This document shows, one piece after another, positions 21,407 to 34,138 of a stretch of 64,000 bases of DNA. The notes beneath the pieces are model-generated. The model saw only the letters and a program-made list of their open reading frames with translations. It did not search any database and was not told the origin of the DNA. A program made the position numbers and the translations under genes. Source of the DNA: Acanthochlamys bracteata. Lineage: Eukaryota; Streptophyta; Magnoliopsida; Pandanales; Velloziaceae. Position 1 is the stretch's first letter, and the number at the start of each line of letters is the position of its first letter. The stretch spans positions 1,488,001 through 1,552,000 of the forward strand of contig CM034131.1 of NCBI GenBank assembly GCA_019914995.1, written 5' to 3'.

Positions 21407-24400
21407 TGTAATACTTGGATTTAACAACACTGAAAATAGCTGCCTTCTACTTGCTCATTCTGGCAGGACCAACTGGAGAACAAACATATTGACTTCACTA
21501 CTTGTACCTTATGTTTACCTTAGCTTGCGTTCGTATTCTTCAATTTGTTAACTGAAGAAGTTGGACAAAAATCAGGCACACTCATAGCTAGTATGATTCT
21601 GTCCAGTCACTTTGAGGATTTCTTAGAATTCGTTAGTGAATGATTTTGCCTCAAATTTGTACTGTAATGGCTTGCTTTCATTAGTGCTGTTCGGCTGCTC
21701 TATCCTATCTTGGGGTTTTGTTGTATATTTCCTACAGAATTGAGTACTCCGTATGTTTGTTGCTTGTATGTATTAAGTACATGTACTTGCTTTTAATTAT
21801 TTGTTCGGTCGATTGTCGGGTATTTGTTGTATTTTGGTCGTTATGAAATTATAGAAGTTTCATATATTATATTCTTGATTATCGTCGTTTCTGTTCTAAA
21901 TAGTTCATGTTTTCATCAAGCCTCCGATTGTGGTGATCATAGCCATTTACGGCTAATATACATGTATCACCTGTTGATTCATCAGGTGCTTCCAAGCCCT
22001 TACCTCCTTCCCGTAATCTCCATGTCTACATTAAATAATTTTGTTTTTAACTAATCAACCAACTAAAATATGATCAATAAAAATTCAATCTCTTTCTCTA
22101 ATTATATTCTAGTCCTAATAGTGTAGTATGAACATAAAGTTTCCAACAACTAATAAGAACATTTTAAATTTTTTATACAATATTTTATTTACTCTTCACC
22201 TTACTTTTTCTATCAAATAAGAATAATTTTTCACTCTTTATTGCTCTTATTTATATCAAATAAAATAAAAATAAAAATAAAAATAAATAATTATACTTAC
22301 TTTCTATTATTTTTATTTTATTACAATTACTCTTATTTATTTTTTACTTTTATTATTTTGTATCTAGATAGAAAATAAAAAGGTTCTGGCTTGAAATTGC
22401 AAAAGCAAATTTGACCAAATTAATTGACTTTCATCAAGGACAAAATTCCTTTGAAGGATAAATGCGAGCATGAACTCGTCTCACAATTAAGGTTGTTATC
22501 TAACGTAAACAACCACGTAAGAAACGTGTCTTCAATCCATGACTTTTAATATGTATAAAATTTGTTTGGCTTTCCATTCCTAAAAATTATTTTTTAATTA
22601 TTATTTTATACTTTAATAATTTTGTTACGATAGTTTAAAATTTTATTTAAATTTTAAAAAATATCATTTAATAAGTTTTTTATTATTTTTATTATTTTTA
22701 AATCAATTAAATTAATTTATCAAAATAAAATTAATATTCTTTATTTTAAAAAAACGCTCACCATAGATAAAGCAAAAAGTAACTTTTCCATCACATGTCT
22801 ATCCACATCTTCTTATAACTAATCAATCATGTGCTCAGACATGGACACATCAGTACTAGCAGTTTTGCAAAATAAACCACTAGTAGCATTTTTCGCAAAA
22901 TCGAGCTAGTAATTTGAAGCACGGTGTAATACAACCTTTTGAATTCTCTATAATATTTCATAAAAACATTAAAATATAAATAAATTATATATTATAAAAT
23001 TAGTTTATATAATATTCTTTTATAAGTTAAAATAAAACCATATTTATTTTCATCAAATTTATTTTAAAAATATTTTTTATAAGAGTTTATTTATGTACAC
23101 TTCAAATTTATTTTAACTCTCAATATATTGTAAAATTAAAAAAGTACAAAATTTAAACTAAACTTTTCATGCAAATTACTTTCAGAGTTTAATAAAATGA
23201 TAATTTTACTTTCAAATTCACTTACACTAAATTATATTCTATAAATTTATTTAAAATATAAAATTAAATCAGAAAAGTAAACACACTCTAATTCAAAGTG
23301 ATCCCATAATCTTCTATCATTATTAGGGAGGAGAGGATGACTTGTCTCACTTGTGTTGTTGTCTAATTAATAAAAGCTTATATAGCTGTTTTTTGGCATT
23401 TCCCTTGGGTTGACTGACACGTGTGAGTACAGCTCATTGCATAAATCCTACAAGCAAACGACACGTGTGCTTCATAATTTAAGAATAAACACTTATTTTT
23501 CATATTTCTATTGTATAATTCAGAAGTAATTATGCTTAATCCTGAAATATTTCAGTAGAGTTAGATTAATAGGTGCGTATGTATACAGAAATAATTTACT
23601 GAAAAGTAAAATTTTAAATTTTAAAAGTAGAATTTTAGTTAAGAGAATAAAGTATGAGATTAAAAACACATCCTACTTGCAATTTCAGCATATAGTTATA
23701 TAAAAAAAATGTTCATTTCAAAAGTGTCAATTATGAAGAAAATTTTATTTTTGTTACTAGAGTTTGTAGCTTAAAAAACTTACAAACAAAATAATATTGA
23801 TAAAAACAGATGAAAAGTAAATCCTTCTATTACGGACAGTGAGTTGATTTTTGATGACAATTTGTAATTATCATCAATTTTGATGGATAAATTAAAAGCT
23901 GGTTTCTAATTCATAATTTTTTAAAGAATTTATCCTAAAAAATGTCTCCTTATATTATTTCAGAAAAAAATTATGTGTTTTTAATTATCCAATTAAAATT
24001 ATAGCTAGACATATTGCTAAATAATGTATTTAAAAAAATACAGTTTAATATTTTTTAGCTAAAATAAATAGCTATGAAGCAAATCTTAACTATAGTATCC
24101 ACTATCTTTTAAAACAAATTGGAGGAATTAATTATATCACTTATATCAGTAAATTATTTAGCACAATCTGATGCTCTTTAATTTGACAAATTAAAAAAAT
24201 ATTCTTTGGTAATTAATAGAAGATTTCATATTTTACCTACAAATAATTTATTCCCGAAAATGTGAAAATATGAATATAGTAGCTCGATTTTGCAAAATCA
24301 TTACAAATTTATTACTTATTAAGTACTAATTAATAAGCTTTTCTCATATTAATTAACATTCTAATTATTTTTTTTAAATATTTATTGTAGTTTTTTTTTT

Positions 24401-24417
24401 GTTTTCTCTTCGGTCTC
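21407..24417. other. Intergenic DNA upstream of the lysine-rich protein gene
   Basis: No gene is supported. AT-rich MITE-like blocks occur at about 22150-22380, 22560-22745 and 22930-23293 (the last ends AAGTAAACACACTCTA, like other TTA/TAA-flanked elements). Two ACACGTGT motifs lie at 23417 and 23461. The part after 24400 is the core promoter of the next gene. Confidence 0.45.
23417..23468. promoter_or_regulatory. Paired ACACGTGT (G-box/ABRE-like) palindromes
   Basis: Two perfect 8-bp palindromes at 23417-23424 and 23461-23468 are each set in GACACGTGTG-like context, 44 bases apart. This motif is the known binding core for bZIP and bHLH factors. They are about 1 kb upstream of the inferred start of the lysine-rich protein gene. 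Confidence 0.4.
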
Positions 24418-24424
24418 TATAAAA
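24418..24424 (+). promoter_or_regulatory. TATA box of the lysine-rich protein gene
   Basis: TATAAAA is followed 25-40 bases later by a pyrimidine-rich (TC)n tract (about 24451-24486), a typical plant transcription-start arrangement. The leader up to the ATG at 25456 would be about 1 kb before any splicing. Confidence 0.6.
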
Positions 24425-25359
24425 GCCTCCGTCACCGTAGCCTATACCGGCTTCTTTCTCTTTCTTTCTCTCTCTCTCTCTCTCTTCGTTGTTTTTGTTT
24501 TTTTCGATCGTAAAACAAAACAAGGCAAAAAACAAAAAAAAACCAAAAAATTTCTAAAACGAAAAACCAAACTCTAACAACAAACAACACAAGCAAAGCA
24601 AACCAAGCGAAGTAACCACTCTTACAAGCCTACAACACAACTTCAATCATCAATCAAAAACTTGACTCGTTTAATTCTCTAGAGAATATTTTGTTTTTCC
24701 CTTCTCCGAAAAATTTCTCTTTGTTCTTGTTCTTGCTTTCATTTGAAAAACTAAGAGATACAACTCGTTAAGGGATCTGGTTCTAATTAGATCCTCTCAG
24801 TCTCTCATTTTCTCTTTCTTTCTATCTCTCCATCTTTTCATCTTTCCATCAAAGTCCCAACTTTCCATCACTGAAAAAATCCATTTTTTTCCCCTAAGGG
24901 ATTCCTGATTAGGGTTTCATTTGGTAAGGCCGATCGTTACTTGAGTAGAGAAAGTGGTGATCCGGAACGGATCCGGCGATCGAGGGCAATTAAAGTGTTG
25001 CTGGATTGCTGAAGATTACGTGTCGTTCAGTAAATTTGTTACCCATTTTGGTTGCTGCTGTCTGGTTTGCCGATGGAAGAGGACTGTTGTTTTAGAAACT
25101 GCTAAGGGGTTTCACTTGAAATTGAACAAATTTGCTTCTCCTGTTTCTTCCTAGGGTTTTCTTGTTACTGGAGGTTTGGGTTTAAAGGTTAATCGGATCT
25201 CTCTGTACTGAACTTTAGCTGTTTTGGGAATTGGATTGGACAAGTTTTCGTTTTGATTTCTCGGTAGGCGCCAGGATTTCGGCAGGCGGTGTCGAGGAAA
25301 TTTGGGTCTTGAGAGCAGGTTGGTATTGTAAATGAATGTAATGGATTGAGGGCTGGAGG

Positions 25360-25425
25360 ATGAGCTCGGGGACATGGTGCATGGATGGGAGTGCAGTGGG
25401 CTGTTTGTTCCCTTACTGGAACTAG
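25360..25425 (+). promoter_or_regulatory. Upstream ORF of 21 codons in the leader
   Basis: ATG at 25360 encodes MSSGTWCMDGSAVGC then LFPYWN and a TAG, ending 30 bases before the main ATG. Two shorter upstream frames precede it (ATG at about 25074, 10 codons; ATG at about 25332, 5 codons). Such frames usually reduce translation of the main frame. Whether the leader is spliced around it is not known. Confidence 0.4.
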
Positions 25426-25455
25426 GGAGTCTAACTGATACAGCATCACTGTGCA

Positions 25456-28400
25456 ATGTCTCGGTGCTTTCCATTCCCTCCGCCAGGTTATGAGAGCAAC
25501 CACGCGGAGTTACTTGCAAAGGTTATTACCCAGATTGCTTTATCTCTATTTGAACAGCAGTTGATGCATTGTATATCACTACAAAACGTATAGACAATGC
25601 TGTGAATTGCAGCTGTGGTATTGATTCCGACTTAGTTAATGAATGAAACGACAAATAAATGGGGAATGGTTTGTGTACGGGAACCTAATTACATGTAAAA
25701 TCCTTTGGGTTGTGTTTGCAGCGTTCAGAGAGAATTGATGCCCAGAAGTTGGTTGGGGACATGCTTCTTTAGCTTTTATGGAGTTTTGGTAGTCGGTGAT
25801 TTGTGATTGGAGCAGTCTAAAGTTAAGTCAATTGTCAAATAATAATGTAGATGTTGGAATGCTTACTAACAAAAAGATAAATATCTTAATACAAGCACGC
25901 CAAATGGTAGTGAAAATAATCATGCGGATTTCACAAGGCTTACTACCACAAATGAAATATCTTAAGAAAAGCAGGGCCTATGACAGGTGCTTATATGGAG
26001 TTTGGAGAAGTGGTTCTACTAGTAATTGTATCTGATCTGGAGTTCAAAAGAAAAGTTACCTAGTTCCCTTTGGGTTTGGTTTCTTTGATTCTGGAGAGTT
26101 GATGATTGTTCTAACAATAGATTACATCTGCTCTGCTAAAAACATGATATTCTAAATGTAAAAAGTACCAGAATCGCTACAAATTTAAAGGTCATTCATA
26201 ATCTAGAAAAAAGGTCTTTCAATATTGTAGTGATTCTTTTTTGCAAGCTAGAAAAACTTGAGAATTTCTAGGCAGAAGCTATGAATGGACAGGATTATAA
26301 AATTGAGGAATGTAGTGAAGAAATATGTAGAGATTGCCAGCTTAGGGACAATCTGTGTTACTTTATATTAGGAAAGTTCATGAAAGTTTAACTTTATGTC
26401 AGCCCATTATGGAAGTTCACGAAAATTAACTTCTGTTCAGTCTTTCTTCACTGTTGTACTTTTCAGGTATCCTTCTGGATATTACTATCATCATGAAGTT
26501 TTGTTTATGAATGCTTTCCTGTGACCACAGTATGGAAGATCTCCTAGTGTGCAGATTGGTTGCCTTTTTTTTTCCAGATGTTCGTTTAGTCTAAAAGCCT
26601 CATTAGTGATGATCATTAGTTTCAGAATAACTAATTTTGCTATGCATTCTGAGATTCATTGTTTTTGACTGACAAAAACACATGTTCCATCCTTTTTGAA
26701 ACTTTTGTAAGCATTTGTTTTCCATTTGTTTGAGGTTTGTAGTAGTTTTGGGAATGAGAATGCATGAAATGATGATGTAGATGACAAATTTATGCAATTT
26801 GTTTAGCATTAAAGAATTGGTATAACGTAACAACATTACTCCACCATCTGCTTAGCACTAGTTCAATTTGATGCTAACTTTTAAGGTTTTTATTATACTT
26901 TAGAGTAGTTTATTGCATTGGTTTGGGAATTTTCGAGGTAGGATGCAATTTTGTTGGAGGTTGTCATTTTACCAAATGATGTATGTAAATGTGATCTGGC
27001 AAATGCTCAATTTTTCCGTATGTACAAAGTAGAATAGTACCTAATAGATGCACAACTTAGTCTATTCTGCTAATCGTTATACTTCCATAAGCATCTGTAT
27101 ACTTTGTAAATTGAATATTGCATGCAGGGCATTTTGAAATGCTATGGAATATTATTTGAAGAAGTAAGATGAATAATAACTAGAAAATATATATTTCCTA
27201 TATATGCTGATAGTTCTCCAATGATTGCTATACATATACTCATGCTGATACTCTAGGACTTTAATTTAGGGATTGATGTTAATATTGTGAGGAAAAAGAT
27301 CTTCATCGAGCATTTCATATATCTGCCTAGCTCTAACATACCTGGTTGATGCCCTGTTATATAAGGCCAATTTTACTTTTGATGTTTGTAGAGTTTATCA
27401 AGGTTAAGATCATGTATGACATCAATTGTCTGGTAAGGGCTGAGTTACTATGTAAGGAGTTGTCTAATTACTTTTAGTCCATGGCGTCACTCCCTTGTAT
27501 TTTAGGGCCTTCGGGTAGATGTTAGAGAAAAAGTGGCTACTCATTGATTATCATGGTTGTTCCAGTCAGCTTAGTACTGCTGTAAATATGCATGGGTAAC
27601 CCTTATAGATTTCCAGGATTTCCTCGTAAGACATTGCCTAACTTGATTGATTATCTTGGTTCATCTTTCCAAGTAAGAACAATGATCGTTCGATACACAC
27701 AAAATTTATGGAAACTCTTTTTTGTTTCCACAGCTTGCTTAATTATAGAAATATGCTTTACGATGACAGGTTAATGCCATTTACCTTCCCATTGCATTTT
27801 GAGCTTGTTAAGCTTAATACTGTGACTCTGAATCTGCATTCTTGACGGTGCTTTCATTACGTTCTAACTGATTTTGTTACTAAAGGTAACATGTTTGAAG
27901 AGCTTATGAGAATTGTTTAGTTACTAGTTAAGTTCGGACAATATTGAGTAAGCTTACTCTTGGTCATACTTGCCTTCTGGAATTAAATTGCACTTGTTGA
28001 ACTGGAACTTTCTTTTCCATGCCAATGGTCTTTGACATGGTTTGCCAAATTTGTAGCAAAGGGTATTTCCATTATGGTGTGGTTTAGTAGTAAGAGTAAA
28101 TTAAGTTTGCTTTTTGTCATGACATACAGTAGTATCAAAGAATAATTTAGATTAGCCTCTTTATGTTATATGTAGTGTTTGATTGTGGTGTAAACTTGTC
28201 TATAAGAGTTGAATCATATTACAAATAATTTGTTTCAGTGGAAGATTTTGCCATCATTTCATGTGAATTTTGTGTATGGGTGGTAAACAGACCAAGGTTA
28301 GGAGGAATTTTTAACAATAGAAGTTGCAAGTAACAACTTGAATTGATTTTCTTCTTGCAAGAGTTTGTATGTCTGAATGCACCGGAAGTTAATTCTTGTG

Positions 28401-30433
28401 GTCACTTATTCTTCTGGTGATGTTCTGCCAACTCATTGATTGTGAATATTTTGAGTATACTTATTATCTATGGTTGAGGTGTTATTTTGTAAGTAGCTTT
28501 ATAGGCTCCGTCTTTGCATGACCAAGCTCCACATTCTTTTTTTAATTTGCAGCTTGTATAGGTTTTCAACATTCTGGGCCTAGATATTTACTCTAGCTCT
28601 CAATGTCACTGTTTGTATTATTCCTTGAATATTGGAAGTTGTTGTGGCTATCATGATGAAGAGAGCTTGTGTTCATTTCCTTCCAGGAAAAGCACAAGGA
28701 GAAGAAACATAAAAAGGAGAAGAGGGACAAGGAAAAGAAAGAAGGTAAAGAAAGAAAGGACAAAGACAGAAGTAAAGATAAACGTAAGGAGAAGAAAGAT
28801 CGGAAAGAGAAATACAAAGATAAGAAAAAGGAAGAGGGTAGAGATAAAGAGAAGAATAGGGCATCTGATGACAAAAGAATTGATAGATCGACTGAAGGTC
28901 CCAATGAAGATAAGCTTGGGGATGGCGGCCGGAAGGTTGAAGAAGTTAAGGATGTCAAGTATACAGAGGAGTTGGGCAGGAGGATTCGAGATGGGGAGAA
29001 AGGGGCAGCAGTCAGAATGCTTGCCAGTTCAATTCAGAAAATACCTAATAAGATGGCTCCTCCAGCTACTATCACTGACTCAGTTATTAAAAAAACAGGA
29101 GTCTCTGGAGTTACCACAAAGATTGAGAAAGAAAGAGCTCTTGGGGACAAAATGGCACCAGAATTCAGTGCAGACCCAAAAAGAGCTCTTGGGACTCAAA
29201 TCGTTCCTAGTGGCGTGCATAGAATTCCACTGGGAAATGTATTGTCTCCCAACACCAGTAGCATGGAGCAAAAAAAGATTGATGGTATGGCTCGTCAAGT
29301 GGGGACGGATAGAAGAAGCAGTGGACATGAATTGTTATCAAAAACAATCTCCACAGAGCGGCAAAGAGATGATGAACTGGCTCAAACAGTTCAGGAAATG
29401 GGTATGAAGTTGGAGGGGGAGAAGCTCGAAGACAGGGAAACTGTTGATGACAAGAGGGACAAATGCAAAGATAAAAATCATGTGAAGAGGGAAAAAAAGA
29501 AGGATAGGGATAGACATAAAGGTAAAGAAAAGGAAAAAGAGAAAACAAAGGAGAAGGGTGAACACAAGCATAAAGAACAGCATAATAAAGCGACAGATAG
29601 TGGAAAGAAGGAACATGTAGATAACAGAAGGAAAGATAATGTTGTGGGTTTGAATTCTAAGCCATTAGCTCCTTTAAAAGACAAAGTCAAGAGTGGTTCT
29701 CTCAAGGAAAATAATAAGAAGAGGAATCACATTGAGGTCAATGGCTTTTTGCTAGGTGAGCTCTTTTTGTTGTGTTTTTCCCTTCTACGTAAAATCTTGT
29801 TCTATCTGTTCCTTTTATCTAAACCGTTTTTCTGTTCTGCGGGAAAAGTATTTTTTTGGATGCGTCATACATAGAACTTGAAGTTTCATGTTGCTTCATT
29901 TGCCCTTGGTAACAGAAACTGATGCACGGCCTAATAAAATTCCAAGAATTGCGCCATCCTCTCACCCTCTGCAGAATGGAAGGACATTGCAGTCATGTGA
30001 TATGGCTGATGGCCTTAATCCAGCCATCAAGGAGGAGGGTACCACTAAAGCAAAAAAAGTCGAGGCCAAGGATCAAAAGATGAATGGCAGAACCGTAATG
30101 CGGCCAGGTCTCGACCTGAAGCCTTCAGTTTCTGACCTAAAACCATCAGTTCTTGGCTTGAAGCCTTCAGCTGCTGTGGAAAGTAGTAGCAAGGTTCAAG
30201 CATCATGTAAATCTCCTCACCCTGACTGCAAGTATCTAAGCCAGATATATACTGTTCCTGAAATGGATGAGTGGCCCGAGTATGATGGCCAGGAGTGGCT
30301 CTTCAATAGCAAGCACATTCAGCCAAAGCCCAAGGTGGATCTTGAGGGTGATGGCAGACTGCATGTTTGGGCAGAGGCTATGCAGATAGATTCTTTAGAC
30401 GTCTTGGCTCTTCCCTATGTTCTTCCATACTGA
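25456..30433 (+). CDS. Lysine/glutamate-rich nuclear protein (about 550 aa, 3 exons as modelled)
   Basis: The exons I infer are 25456-25521, 28687-29755 and 29916-30433, in consistent phase. The start MSRCFPFPPPGYE is a signature N-terminus of a plant-wide family of unknown function, often labelled myb-like protein X or DNA ligase 1-like. Residues about 23-85 are an almost continuous K/E/R/D run (KEKKHKKEKRDKEKK), and a second KDK-rich run lies around residues 285-345. These are probably disordered or single-helix nuclear segments. The conserved C-terminus follows: YLSQIYTVPEMDEWPEYDGQ, EWLFNSKH, and the end WAEAMQIDSLDVLALPYVLPY. Its role is unknown. A small extra exon between the first two is possible near 25722-25757 (RSERIDAQKL, then GT), as relatives often have a short variable piece here. 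The 3.2-kb first coding intron holds no other gene. Confidence 0.8.
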
Positions 30434-31971
30434 TTCTTGGCTGTTGAGCATACATGAGAGGATGACAGAATGTTTATGAAGGTATGACAGCATCAAATTT
30501 TAAGTGCTGCGACCTTTTGCTATATGCTCCTGTTCTTCCATGAACGAGCTTGGAGCTTGAAGGAAGTAATGGATATTGCAAAACCATTTCAAGGTTTCTG
30601 GATTTATTGGATGCTTCCGAGGGATGCTCACGGCCTGACATGGAGAGGGTGATCTCCTGCCACTCTATATATATAGAGATTTAGGGTTTTGGTGGTTAAG
30701 TAGGAAAGTCATAATATATTCTTTATATTATACAGAAACTGGGAGATGGTAGGGATGGTATTTGTTGATGGGGGAGTGGTTTTTAACTGCCACACAATTT
30801 TGATTTGCATGTTGTAAAGTTTTGTTAACCAGAGATGTACAACAGACAGGCAAATTTCAAGAGAGAAAAAGGGAGAAAAAAAAGGAAAGAGGCTTGTTCA
30901 GATTGATTTCTATTTTAGTTTTAACAGACCTGGAGTCTTCCGCCTTATATGAAAATCATCCAATTTTAGCATGTATGGTATCCAAATCTTTCTAGGATGT
31001 AGTTCAGATACCGAACTTATTTCCTTTGGCCAGATTTTGGGTTTCTATTTACTTTTATATTTCAGTATATCATGCTTTAATTTATTTCTTACCGAATTCA
31101 GTTTATTGAATTTAGTTTCATGGCACTCAGCTCTCTAAGTCTCTATTAAAACACAATATTAACATGCATTTACGTTTGCCAAATGTACAATGCGTGCGTC
31201 GTAGCATTTATGATACTTTTTGTTTCTGGTTCGCAAAAAAACTGTACATAATCCATGGGAGTCTCATCAGGAGGCTTGTTTTCGTGGATTCTGGAAGATT
31301 TGGCATTGGCGGACAGAGAGTTTTGTTGTTGTCATCGAATGGTGCTGATACATTTCTTCAGTGATGATAAAATTGTTGCTATTCCATGCTTGGTTTGCTC
31401 AAAGATTAGAATTACAAATCTGGAGCTCATTACCCTTTACCAGTTAGATAGATGTCTGTGGTCAAAGCTGAAGTTTCTTCACTCCATTCATAAGCTCTAC
31501 CTGAATTGCGCCTTGATACAATTGTAAGCTGTCAAATTTTACTCTAAGGTGCTATATGAAGCATGGTCTTTGCTTTTTGTTGTGGCCGTCTCTGTTGGGC
31601 CGAATAGTTGCTCTGCTGCTTGTGTTTGGCCTGAAATCATCAAACTACAAATTTTCGAGTAATGATTTCAGTTTTCAGACATGATAAGCGTGCATCTGAA
31701 GAATATATAGAAGGGATTGCAAAAATTGGTTCACAGACACCACTGGACATAACCGCAAAACTAAAATAGACTTTTTCATATTAATGCAAAAATTTCTATT
31801 CAAAACTTTAATGTTGCAGAGTAATACATAAGCATAAATCATCATCTGTTAAGGAAATAAAATAAACTCATGAATCGACAACAAACAAATAATAAGCAAT
31901 TGATCAGCAGCTAAACAACAACCTAACATCATCATCATGTGAACAAATATCTCATGGTTTCTCAAATTGGA
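30434..31971. other. 3' region of the lysine-rich gene and spacer
   Basis: The trailer carries a perfect 16-bp palindrome CTCTATATATATAGAG at 30663-30678 followed by TTTAGGGTTTT. The rest shows no supported gene; short frames at 31164-31527 have no family features. Confidence 0.45.
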
Positions 31972-33471
31972 ATTGCTAGACGGAGAGAACGGCTTCTTCT
32001 ATGCCACTGCAGTGGTAACCTTGCCATAGTTTGCAGAACGGTATCCAGTGCAAGCGGTGCCGGAACAAGCTAAGCAACGCTGCGGCTGTTCCTCTTCTCT
32101 TCTGCCACCGGCACTGGCCTGTTGTTCTCTCCCATAAGCATCAAGGACCTGCTGCAACAATCTGATTATGAAGACCAGCTGCGGGTGGCATCTGGTGATT
32201 GTTTGGCCGTTGTGCTGCTAGGTGGCTCTTCTCCTTTATCAGCCCGATCCAGATTTTTCGTTCACCGTTGTCCGGCGAGACGACGAAAGCCCAGAGGTGA
32301 AGCAGGTCTTTTTTCTTTCGGCTTGTAATCTTCGATGAACTCCTTGTAGCTGCGCCCTCTGATTCTGAAACTCTTGTTGCTCTCCAAGTACCTGAGTCTG
32401 GCGTGCTTCTCAGGGACCCTCTTTCCCTCCGCATCATAGCCCCCGTCAATGTTCTCATAAACCTTCCCGGCGCCGTCCACAAGCACAACAGAGAGCCCGT
32501 GATTGTCATAGTCGACGATGTTCATCTCCTCATTACTGAGAACTTGTTCCAAGAGCGCTCTAACCTTCTTCGACTTGTCATTAATAAGCAAACGGTTCTG
32601 TGTTGCCAGAACGTCGCTCAAAGTCACATGTTTGCTGTGGAAGTGCATCGGCGCTGCAGAGCAGCCATGACTTTCACCAATGTTCCTCATGCAATCGTGT
32701 TGCTCTGGCGTTGGTTCCGATACCGCTTCTTCCTTACCCGGTTTCCTCTTATTATTAGCACCCTTCTTCTCGACATGAACATTACTGACCGGCATATTGT
32801 TCTCCTGGAAATCCGGTGATGGTTCTGTTACCATCTCCTGGTTATTTGGCTTCTTCTTACAATCTTTCTTCTCTACGCGAACATGAACATCACCGGCATG
32901 CTGCTGCCTGATGGGTTTGATGTTCTTACTCTTACGCGACGGCGCCGCAGCAGCAAATGGAAGTTGACGAAGAAGAAGAACAAGTAGTAGAGGTTAGGTA
33001 AGTGTGGAAATCTCCGAATGGAGCACGGTGAGGCCGCGATTTCCTACTTCGTTTCTTGAAAGGCTTTGCAGTGGTGGTGGTAGTGCTGCTGTTGTTGCAT
33101 TGGGCATCGGCGGTGATCTCAGCAGCATTCAACGGCGCAAAGCTTGATGGTTTCTTGAAATGCATGCTGCTCTGATCATCGTGATCCTGACGATCAGAGG
33201 AGAAATCAGCTGCGATTATCATCGTCCGATCGTTACTTCCAGTGGATTGAAAGGTCTCGTCATAGCTAGAGCTAGAGCAGTAGGGTTCCTTTCGTTTCTT
33301 GAACGGCATGCTCCCTTCACGACCATCGTCGGCGATTTTCTCTGATTCTTGACTGGAGACAATGCGGCGGTGCTCCTGATCGTCTTCAGAAGTATTGCTG
33401 CTACCAGCAAGTTCATCAGAGGTATTGATTGCGGTCGAGAGCTGCGCTTCTTTCATTGCCGCGGCCTCCAT
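31972..33471 (-). pseudogene. Decayed paralogue of the B3-like gene
   Basis: On the minus strand this matches the gene at 13286-14578 from end to end, but in pieces. The first frame (33471-32932) starts MEAAAMKEAQL and contains KKRKEPYC, matching KKRKEAYC. It runs to a stop near the Ser/Ala-rich segment, and homology resumes in another frame (AAAAPSRKSKNIKPI). The B3-like core (32834-32330) keeps TLSDVLATQNRLLI, VVLVDGAGKVYENI and YLESNKSFRIRG. A second shift at the six-T run around 32310 (plus strand) moves LLHLWAFVV out of frame. A further shift follows IVAAGP near 32141, and an in-frame TAG (about 32071) splits the tail that matches LPLRW as LPLQW. With three shifts plus a stop, this is a pseudogene and not a single sequencing error. 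Its TATA region looks intact and is duplicated. Confidence 0.82.
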
Positions 33472-33479
33472 GATTTCTA

Positions 33480-33582
33480 GCAGAAGATTGATTGATTGAG
33501 TATATATAGGTTAAAGAAGTAAAGAGAGTTTGATGTGAAGCAGAAGATGGAGTCTGGGTTGGTTGATTGAGTATATATAGGT
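33480..33582. repeat. Tandem duplication of a TATA-containing promoter segment
   Basis: GCAGAAGAT and GATTGAGTATATATAGGT occur twice, at 33480-33511 and 33539-33582, just upstream of the minus-strand pseudogene. Each copy holds TATATATA. Confidence 0.6.
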
Positions 33583-34138
33583 AACGGTGCAGGTTTTTAT
33601 ATATTTATTAGGTTAACTTCCAACCGCCAGCTGGTATATTTCTTACCACTATATGCTTATATTTTTTATTTCGTCACGTGTGAGAATATTGTAAAATCAA
33701 TCTAGAATTCTGAACAAAGATTGACTACTCACTAGCATTAATTCTAACACGTTTGTAACTAAAAATCTTATTCTGTATATATCTTAATTTTACATGCATG
33801 TGTATCCTGATATTTTATTAATCAATCCTGTCATATTACACTGTAATATTAATTTCAGCAAAATTTTTCATTGGCATGAATTTTCCTAATTCTTACCAAA
33901 TGTGTTACAAACTCGAGACTTAAACAGAAACTATCTAAGTCAAAAGTGTTGATTTTTACAATCGAAGAACTTCACTTCGGTTCACTGGTTATTATGTTTC
34001 GGTTAAACGTTTCTATTGTATTCCTTTTGTTGTTTGTTATGAATAGAACACAGGTGACTCAAAATTACTATGTTCTGCTTCAGGTAAGAAGTAATACGTG
34101 CTTACATACTCAACGTTACAATTTGGGTAGCAGTAAAG
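33583..34138. other. Intergenic DNA
   Basis: No gene is visible. CACGTG occurs near 33676. A 72-codon frame (33946-34164) has no recognisable features. Confidence 0.4.

Noticed and set aside
24954..25154. 66-codon frame in the leader of the lysine-rich gene
   Set aside because: It opens with GTG, not ATG, and has no family features.
28593..29705. Several long antisense and shifted frames over the lysine-rich exon
   Set aside because: They arise from the A/G-rich K/E codon runs; the translations are Ser/Leu/Phe-rich low complexity with no family features.
32141..32834. The B3-like minus-strand frames as two separate functional genes
   Set aside because: They are consecutive parts of one protein when compared with 13286-14578; frame shifts and a stop separate them.
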